NCBI RefSeq assembly: GCF_018991925.1
Contig: NW_024737042.1
Span: 14,571,200-14,635,199, forward strand
Source: Homarus americanus
Taxonomy: Eukaryota > Arthropoda > Malacostraca > Decapoda > Nephropidae
Direction of reading: 5' to 3'
DNA: 64,000 bases
Part shown: one piece after another, positions 57,536 through 64,000 of the stretch
Layout of the letters: each line of letters begins with the position of its first letter
Position numbering within the stretch: the stretch's first letter is position 1
Notes under the pieces: generated by a model
What the model was told of the DNA's origin: nothing
Seen by the model: only the letters and a program-made list of their open reading frames with translations
Databases searched by the model: none
Made by a program: the position numbers and the translations under genes

Positions 57536-58438
57536 TCATTCATTCGTGTTTGGGTCTTGTTGCTCGTCTTCCTTGTGTCTTATGTCCTCATAGGTGTGGA
57601 AGAAGTCGGAGACGGTGAGGTTGGCCACGTGGGCTTCAGCTCCACGGGCCTCGTGGTGTTCTAGATTCTGTGTGACGGGTGTCTTTTCTTGAGTTTTCTT
57701 TTCTTGGGTTTTCATTTCTTGGTATTTCTTTTCTGCTGGTTTTTTCTTGTCTTGGGAGCGTACAGCAAGGAGGGCCTCTTTGTAGCTCAGTTTCTTGTCG
57801 AGTCGCACCTTGGCTATCCTGCATTCCTCCTTCCATTTCGGGCAGGTCCGATCGGCGGAGGAATGTGGGCCGCCACAGGCAGCGCATTTTTTTACTGTGT
57901 TGGGGCAGACCGTGTAGTGGTGTCCGGGGTTGCCGCACAGGGAGCAGGTGTCCTCCTGCGCCTCACACTTGTTGACCGTGTGTCCGTAGTGCTGGCATTT
58001 GTAACAGCGTTTCGGTCTGCAGTAGGGCTTGATTGGCACAGTTACCCACGCCAGTTGAGCCTCCGTGGGTAAGGTTGTATGGTGTCCGATGAGGGCAGTG
58101 GTGTCGGACAGCTTCTTCACAACTTGGAGTTGCCCCTTGAGGAGCTCACTCAGCTCTGCTTGGTCCACGTGGGCAATTTTGGCATGGGAGATTACTCCCA
58201 GCTTCAGGTTGTCCCACTTGTAGGCAATCATTTTAAATGGAATGCCGTTGATGTCTGGGATCTCCGCGAGCTGTACGGGCATACCCTTCTTGGTGAAGGT
58301 GATCTTGATGTCACCATGGAGCTTCAGTCGTTCCACCTTGGTGACCCCCACGATCTCATTAGTTTCAAAGAACTTCTTGAGAACTAGGCGGTTTAATTTC
58401 TTGGGGCAGGTCGGCGTTACAAGACTAGCAAGGTCATC
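57536..58438 (-). CDS. Gag-like ORF1 of a Jockey/I-type LINE, with CCHC zinc knuckles (partial)
   Basis: The frame is open from the junction at about 58438 (first residues DDLASLVTPTCPKKL, no start codon) to the stop at 57536. An RRM-like/gag core is followed by three zinc knuckles: CYKCQHYGHTVNKC, CSLCGNPGHHYTVC and CAACGGPHSSADRTC. A Lys/Glu-rich tail contains KKTQEK repeats. This is the standard ORF1 RNA-binding protein of Jockey and I clade LINEs, which packages the element RNA. It is 5'-truncated, where it abuts a CR1/L2 fragment. The long open frame suggests a fairly recent insertion. Confidence 0.78.
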   Translation of the reverse strand, partial: DDLASLVTPTCPKKLNRLVLKKFFETNEIVGVTKVERLKLHGDIKITFTKKGMPVQLAEIPDINGIPFKMIAYKWDNLKLGVISHAKIAHVDQAELSELLKGQLQVVKKLSDTTALIGHHTTLPTEAQLAWVTVPIKPYCRPKRCYKCQHYGHTVNKCEAQEDTCSLCGNPGHHYTVCPNTVKKCAACGGPHSSADRTCPKWKEECRIAKVRLDKKLSYKEALLAVRSQDKKKPAEKKYQEMKTQEKKTQEKTPVTQNLEHHEARGAEAHVANLTVSDFFHTYEDIRHKEDEQQDPNTNE

Positions 58439-58652
58439 CTAAAACTGTATCTTGCGCTTGTGAGACCACACCTGGATTACGCAGTTCAGTTCTGGTCACC
58501 GTATTACAGAATGGATATAGAATCATTGGAAAGAATTCAGAGGAGAATGACAAGACTAATCCCGGGCATTAGGAACCTTGAGTATAGAGACAGGTTAAGG
58601 CATCTTAATCTGCACTCCCTCGAGAGACGTAGAGCGAGGGGTGACCTGGAAG
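58439..58652 (+). mobile_element. CR1/L2-type LINE fragment, related subfamily
   Basis: ILKLYLALVRPHLDYAVQFW, SPYYRMDIESLERIQRRMTR and LHSLERRRARGDLEE, then an abrupt switch into the next copy. Residue differences from family A (ESLERIQ versus NSLESVQ) mark it as a separate subfamily. Confidence 0.78.
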
Positions 58653-59393
58653 AACAAATACTTATAATGTATACAGCCTTAACAACAACAATCTAGAGAA
58701 GTCGACTTGTGAAAGAGACCTAGGGGTACTTGTAAGCCCGGACCTACGGCCTAGAAAACAGTGCGTTAATGTTCGAAATAAGGCAAACAGAGTATTGGGT
58801 GTTATATCTAGAAGTGTAAGTAACAAGAGTGCAGAGGTCTTATTGCAACTATATCTTGTGCTAGTCAGGCTACACCTCGATTATGCGGTTCAGTTCTGGT
58901 GCCCCTATTATAGAATGGATATAAATTCACTAGAGTCGGTGCAGCGAAGAATGACAAAAATGATTCCGGGACTTAGAAACCTTCCATATCAGGATAGGTT
59001 AAAGAAACTTAACTTGCATTCCCTAGAAAGACGAAGAGTGCGGGGAGATATGATAGAAGTATTTAAGTGGGTGAAAGGAATCAATAAAGGGGATACAGAT
59101 AAAGTTCTTATAATATCCGAGCAGGATAGGACTCGGAGCAACGGATTCAAGTTGGATAAGTTTAGGTTTAGGAGGGAGATAGGAAGAAACTGGTTCACAA
59201 ATAGGGTGGTGGATGAGTGGAACAAGCTTAGCAACTTTGTAGTAAGTGCGGGAACTCTGGAAAGTTTCAAAAGGAGGCTAGATAGATTCATGGATGATAG
59301 AGAGTGGTAGTAACTCTCGACAGGAGCTGCCATGCACAGGCCAACCGGCCTATTGCAGACTCCTTATTTTCTTATGTTCTTATGTTCTTATGT
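58653..59393 (+). mobile_element. CR1/L2-type LINE (family A) 3' fragment
   Basis: The most intact family-A 3' end in the window: from the region after the RT (YSLNNNNLEKS...ERDLGVLVSPDLRP) through a clean frame 58795-59310 to MDDREW-stop, followed by the 'cttatgttcttatgttctta' tail ending at 59393. Confidence 0.88.
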
Positions 59394-59930
59394 AATAATG
59401 CTGAGGATTTTCCTCACAATTGCTGTTAGTGTTGCTACCTGTGAGAGGAGTTTTTCGAAACTAAAACTGATCAAGAATTACTTAAGATCTACAATGAGCA
59501 CCTTGCGGTTGAGAAATCTTGCCATACTGTCTATAGAGCGACAATTGACAGATTAAATAGTTTTTGACAATGTCATTGAAGAATTTGCCAACAAAAAAAA
59601 ACAAGAAAAGTTACTTTGTAGAAAGTTGTAGTTTTCATTTCAGAAATAAAGATGGTCCTAATTTTTTACACTTTTTTACTTTTTTCCCTATCCTATATGT
59701 CGTTTTTGCTTTTTGTTTAACTGTTACTTATAAAGTTTAAGTATGTTTGGGGTGTATTTAAAGCATACTATATTTGAGTATGTGAAAGTACAGTAATATT
59801 ATAATGGTACACAAACTATTTAATATATATATATATATATAGAGTGAGTCACTGTGCAATATATGTATTTTTGTGGGTGCCGGGGGCTCAAGGGCCGCCC
59901 CGGGCGGCACACACTCTAGCTACGCCACTG
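59394..59930 (+). mobile_element. hAT element 3' end (transposase dimerisation domain and right TIR)
   Basis: The frame from about 59398 reads MLRIFLTIAVSVATCERSFS, KLKLIKNYLRSTMS and LRNLAILSIE, the hAT C-terminal dimerisation domain (hATC) as in ZMYM/ZBED-type transposases. The right end 'tctagctacgccactg' (59915-59930) is a typical hAT terminus (cagtggcgtagcta in reverse). The 5' part is missing. Confidence 0.78.
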
Positions 59931-59937
59931 CGTAGAT

Positions 59938-60115
59938 CAGATTCATGTGGGTAATGTCACTGTTCACTGCCATGCAGGACAGAGGTTCGTACACAAAGAA
60001 ATACATCATATTCATTAATAGTATATATAGGTCAGAGTCATGTGGGTGATGTCACTGTTCGCTGCCATGCAAAACATTGGTTCATATACATTGGACGTCA
60101 TATTCTAATTGACGA
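59938..60115. repeat. Diverged tandem duplication, ~98-bp unit
   Basis: 'catgtgggtaatgtcactgt' at about 59945 and 'catgtgggtgatgtcactgt' at about 60038 start two similar units, both with 'tgccatgca' and 'gttc'. Possibly the 3' UTR of the neighbouring minus-strand LINE. Confidence 0.6.
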
Positions 60116-60183
60116 CTAATCAGTGTGGGCTAGCAAATTTGGGATAAACAACAAGAATGTCCCCAAGCACCCTAGATTCACTG

Positions 60184-60771
60184 TCGTAATTTCAAAGTTC
60201 ATGATACAATAAGCCAGGTGGCCTGAAGTCTTTGACAGTGTCACATTCAATAATGTAGTGTTCAAGTGTATGCTTTAAAGGTTTATCACAAAGTTTACAT
60301 GCTGAGTGTTCCGGTATGGGTACAGCGTTACTAACTTGCCAGATGTGTCTGTATCCAAGTCTAATTCTGGCCACGACTACATCACATTGTCTGAGTCTGT
60401 CATGCTGGCCATACCGGTACCTCTTGTCACAAAATTTTGTCATATTTACTAATGCTACAACTGCCAGGTCTCTCTGCAATTCTCGGTTCTTTCAGATCAG
60501 AATTCATGATTCTGACTTGAATGTTTTTAAGTACAGCATTGGACAGACCAAGGTCACGGTCAACTTTTTCTTTCTTATATGCCTCATTGGCCAGTCTATC
60601 AGCACGGTCATGATACCTAATTCCAACATGGGACGGAACCCACACAAATTCAATACGAGAGTTGTTCTCATCGGCAGTTATCACATTTCTTTTAATATCA
60701 CATACAACTTCAGACATAGAACCTGACGGGCTGTTCATTGATTTCAAAGCACTTTGAGACGTTCGCCCCAC
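60184..60771 (-). mobile_element. Jockey/I-type LINE 3' fragment with RNase H domain
   Basis: Minus strand: SALKSMNSPSGS...IEFVWVPSHVGIRYHDRADR is the end of an RNase H domain (SHVGI...DRADRLA). After a frame change come RIRLGYRHIWQ and CKLCDKPLKHTLEHYIIEC, the C-terminal Cys/His motif. Truncated at 60771, where it abuts the family-B LINE end. Confidence 0.8.
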
Positions 60772-61055
60772 ACGGGGTCACAGCTCAAGATTGAAGAAGC
60801 CGCAAGTCCAGAAAACTGTGAGGGCAAACTTTTTCAGAGTGAGAGTTGTGAACTCTTGGAACAATCTACCAGAAAGTGTTGTGACGGCACCGAGTGTGAG
60901 CTCTTTCAAGACAAGACTTGACCAACACTGTAGCAGGTTTAGGTACATTCAGGAGCCGGTGCATGCCCACCCAGTACCTGCCAACAGAGACGTGACCGAT
61001 CGCCCTAGCGGCTAACGAGCCGATCAGTGTTGAAAAGGATAAAAGTAAAGTAAAT
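60768..61055 (+). mobile_element. CR1/L2-type LINE (family B) 3' fragment
   Basis: VQKTVRANFFRVRVVNSWNN, LPESVVTAPSVSSFKTRLDQ and PANRDVTDRPSG-stop, then 'gataaaagtaaagtaa' tail. Near-identical to the copy at 3244. Starts abruptly at the end of the RNase H LINE. Confidence 0.85.
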
Positions 61056-63040
61056 CAATCTACTGTACAGTTAACTTGCATTATGTGATCATTTTACTTA
61101 ATATGATTTATCTATCTGTCTATTTATCTATCGTTTTTTTCTATCAACATTTTATTGTCTTTAATCAAACAAGTTAGTGTAAACTGTAAATGATATCATG
61201 GTTGAAGTTGAACCTATTAAATAGATCCGTGATTGTCTATTTATCCTGGCTAAAGAACGCTCAGTTAATCAGCTGTTGGCAACGCTGCTGGAGGCGGAGA
61301 CGTGTGCCTAATAGTAAATGTTATAAAAACTGTCCACAACAACACTAGTATAAAATATTTTAAAATAATTGACCTAATATAAACTATACCCTTACAGTAT
61401 GATAATATTAAGATCATTTTGGTTATAACAGAATAAGTTATTGTAGTTCATACCAGCTGAAATATAATGTTCTTCCTCGACACTTTATTACCTTAACAGG
61501 GTAAGGTGTAAACAAACCGTAGTTGTGTTACTTCTCATATACTGTTACTGTGGCTGTTTAAGTTTTCATAGTTTAGATAGACCAAGGGGACTGGAAAGGT
61601 AAACGACAGTATTCCCACGAACTGTATATACTTTAGCCGATAAACTCTGTTTCAATTGTACGTTTGTTAATTGTCGGCTGTCTTTTATCCTTGTTGTTAG
61701 TCGACCTGTCTTACAGGTGGTTGGTCAGTACAGTGTTAGCAGGTACTGGGTGTGTGTACAGTCTCAAACATGGATGTCTGAAGTGTTTGTTCACTTTTTT
61801 TATTAACCCCTGAGGTGTGGAACTGTGGATGATACACTGGTAGCACACTTCTGCCTCTCACCACTACAGGTCGAGATTGGTGTACCTCCAACTCTGCCCA
61901 TTTTAAATAACCAACTCGGCCCACACATTACTAACACGGGTAAATTTTTTCTTTTGGACATGAGTCCCTAGGAGTTGACCAATATGTTTTTCCAGTGTAT
62001 TTTTGGTGTGTTTTAAATGAATCTGACCTTAATTTTGGGCGGAAATTGCTAGTTTTTGGCCCCCATTCCCCTGCAACAATAATGGTGGGGAGATCCTGGG
62101 AAATCTGGGTTTTTGGGTGGGGGAGAAAACAAAAACGAGTCATCTGACCTAGCAAAACCTAAGCTAACTCCTCGCCGGGAGCACCGCCCCCGGACCCCGG
62201 GCAGGCCTAACCTGACCCCTAGCCGGGGGCGGACCCCTGGTAGCCCTAGCTTAAATTAACCTAAATGTTTCAGAAGTTAAAAACTTTGGGGCGCGCCATG
62301 TCCGAAAGTACAACACCTTAGTTAGAAGTGGAAGGACCAGGGATATGTAAGAATTGGATAGAATAATTGTCTTTCTTGTAAAACTCGGCAATAAACTTAA
62401 AAAAATCGTAGGAGCACAAGCGACAACTAACTTCCACCACGGCCATTGTGAAATTGGTCAATGAAATTAAAATCATACCCAGGCTGCTTCCTTTGAGAAA
62501 AATAAAATGTGATTGGTTGAAAAAAAATTCGTGTGATGAAATCGATACCTCATTGGTAACGACTGGATGACGTCAGTCAGCATTGCGCATGCGTGATGCT
62601 CAGATAACATCTCACAGACGAAGACTGAAAACTACTTGAAGTTAATTAAATTTAATTGTGTCGCTATTATCCATTTTTGCCATGAATATATGGGGTTCAA
62701 AATGCTCAGAATAGTGAGATCTAAATGTTTCAGTAGTTTATAACTTTCGGGGGCGCTGTCCTAAAGTAAAACAATACCCTGACTCGGCCCACCTTAGACA
62801 CTTCAAACAAGTAGCTGACTAGAGGTTCAGGAATGAGTTTGATATATGTTTTATGTCTCTTTTGGTTCACTGAAAATAAGAAGAGTGTGAATGAGTGATC
62901 ACCGAGGGTTCAACTGGTATGAAGGATGAATTTTATGAGTATGTTAGTAGAACTTGATCAATAAACCATGATTCACATTTGTAACCTGTGCTTCTCCAGG
63001 TGATTTCGAATAGAGTTTGAAATTATAGCTTCCAGCAATT
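61056..63040. other. Unassigned; one diverged duplication
   Basis: No gene recognised. A ~60-base block starting 'ctaaatgtttcag' occurs at about 62262 and again at about 62722, each followed by a GC-rich 'ggggcgc' core and 'aaagta'. A GC-rich patch lies at 62165-62250. These may be parts of one old repeat. Confidence 0.4.
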
Positions 63041-63043
63041 TGC

Positions 63044-63304
63044 CTATAATTGCTGGTAAAATTCACCACGATTTATTCTCCAACTTATAGCCTTCCTTTG
63101 GCCAATAATATTCTTTAAATAATTATTTATCCATTTGGGGACATTGTTATTTGATCTGAGTTTTCTGTGTGGTATGTTCTGCCTTTGTGCATTAAGTAAC
63201 TCATTATTTAAATTGTTGTGGAACTCGTCAACCTCAGATTTCATGATCAGGTCATCCTGAACCATCAAATTTTGTGAGGTTATTGTTGTCAGGTCTCCAG
63301 GCAA
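63044..63304 (-). mobile_element. Possible LINE ORF2 fragment
   Basis: The frame includes LRSNNNVPKWINNYLKNIIG and QRKAISWRIN, resembling the linker between endonuclease and reverse transcriptase in LINEs ('W..n.LK....rRkaw'). Too short to assign a clade. Confidence 0.4.
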
Positions 63305-63366
63305 AGTGAGGTCGCCCTCTGTGTTGGTGTTTGATTACAGGATCAGTCACATTCTGAGTCCTGACC

Positions 63367-64000
63367 ATGGCTGACCAATGCTTGGTATGCATGGCAATAG
63401 TGCATCCCCGACAGGAAGGACTCCAGTGTGATGGTTGCAACTTCTGGCAGCACCGGACGTGTGGGACAGACATCAGTTGATGCAACTACAGAAGAGCAGT
63501 ACGAGAAGGGTTGGACATCGGTTGGAGATGTCACCGGTGCGCGCAGTTATCCACAATGGATCATCATCATGAAGACAACCTCCAACTTATGGCAGAGAGT
63601 ACTAGGATTGCAGAACATTTTCTGGAAGAAGACATTATAGAAGCTAATTGTATTGCTGGAGCAACAGAGATTGTTGGTGCATCTAACATCAGTATCCAAG
63701 ATCCCCTACCCAGAGAAATACATCCAAGAACTTAGAACATTACTTACGAGATAGTGTCAGGGTCATCCCAGAGAGAAAAAGATAAATTGGTAGACAGCCT
63801 TGGATATGCTTACACAGTAAAAAGAGAAACAACTGCTGCTGTTCATTGGCATTATGTTGTGAGGAACAAGAAGAGGAACTGCCTAATGACAGTTAGACAA
63901 GTAGGGGACGCATACTTCAGAGGACATCATCATCATTGCCATCCACCAGAAGCGGGTACTGCGGTGTCAAGCAAAGTTTCAACTATGGTAAAGAAGAAAG
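63367..64000 (+). pseudogene. PHD finger plus FLYWCH zinc-finger protein, one in-frame stop, runs off the window
   Basis: From the ATG at 63367: MADQCLVC, then CDGCNFWQHRTC and WRCHRC give the C4HC3 pattern of a PHD finger (residues ~5-58). After an acidic linker a TAG at 63733-63735 interrupts the frame. The same frame continues open to the window end with SGSSQREKDKLVDSLGYAYT, HWHYVVRNKKRNCLMTVRQ and HHHHCHPPEAG, which fit a FLYWCH zinc finger (W-x-x, C, H-x-H). PHD fingers bind chromatin; FLYWCH domains bind DNA and occur in transposon-derived proteins. The stop may be a real nonsense mutation, a sequencing error, or lie in an unrecognised intron. No intron sites were obvious. Confidence 0.6.

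Noticed and set aside
57536..58351. CCHC zinc-knuckle protein as a host CNBP-like gene
   Set aside because: Knuckle spacing, the gag-like core and the LINE surroundings fit an ORF1 protein; no introns or host-type start.

Overview
The window looks like nuclear DNA of an arthropod, most probably a decapod crustacean. It is AT-rich with long introns and is packed with TA-target DNA transposons and CR1/L2-type non-LTR fragments whose 3' ends carry 'cttatgttcttatgt' tails, a repeat style I associate with decapod genomes. That assignment is inference; no species is claimed. No prokaryotic genes, CRISPR array or rRNA/tRNA gene was seen.

Three host genes can be built by eye. (1) A plus-strand two-exon gene at 12598-13901 encodes a 335-aa homologue of human C18orf21 (RMP24, linked to RNase MRP). 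(2) A minus-strand SETMAR-type histone H3 methyltransferase exon lies at 18652-20387, with pre-SET, SET and post-SET but no fused transposase. (3) A minus-strand 13-exon TRABD (TraB-domain) gene runs from 50558 down to 21194. All splice phases agree, and the 878-aa product has a roughly 515-aa acidic, low-complexity N-terminal extension. A candidate 5' non-coding exon lies near 55778. A PHD-FLYWCH reading frame with one internal stop enters the right edge of the window.

By region: 1-3.2 kb holds simple-sequence DNA. 3.2-12.4 kb holds LINE 3' fragments and possible LTR remnants. 12.6-20.4 kb holds the RMP24-like and SETMAR-like genes with a PIF/Harbinger element and a piggyBac-type MITE between them. 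21.2-50.6 kb is the TRABD gene, its introns filled with complete TA-flanked elements (two inverted Tigger copies, a fold-back MITE split by one of them, several TIR families, a 2.5-kb 35-bp minisatellite). 50.7-61.1 kb is a graveyard of CR1/L2, gag-type LINE, hAT and RNase H LINE pieces. 61.1-64 kb is mostly unassigned, ending in a LINE fragment and the PHD-FLYWCH frame.

The host genes show no obvious shared pathway. The most unusual content is transposon architecture: nested insertions, one element built of a left end fused head-to-head to a reversed copy, and two TIR families with different ends that share one tandemly repeated core.
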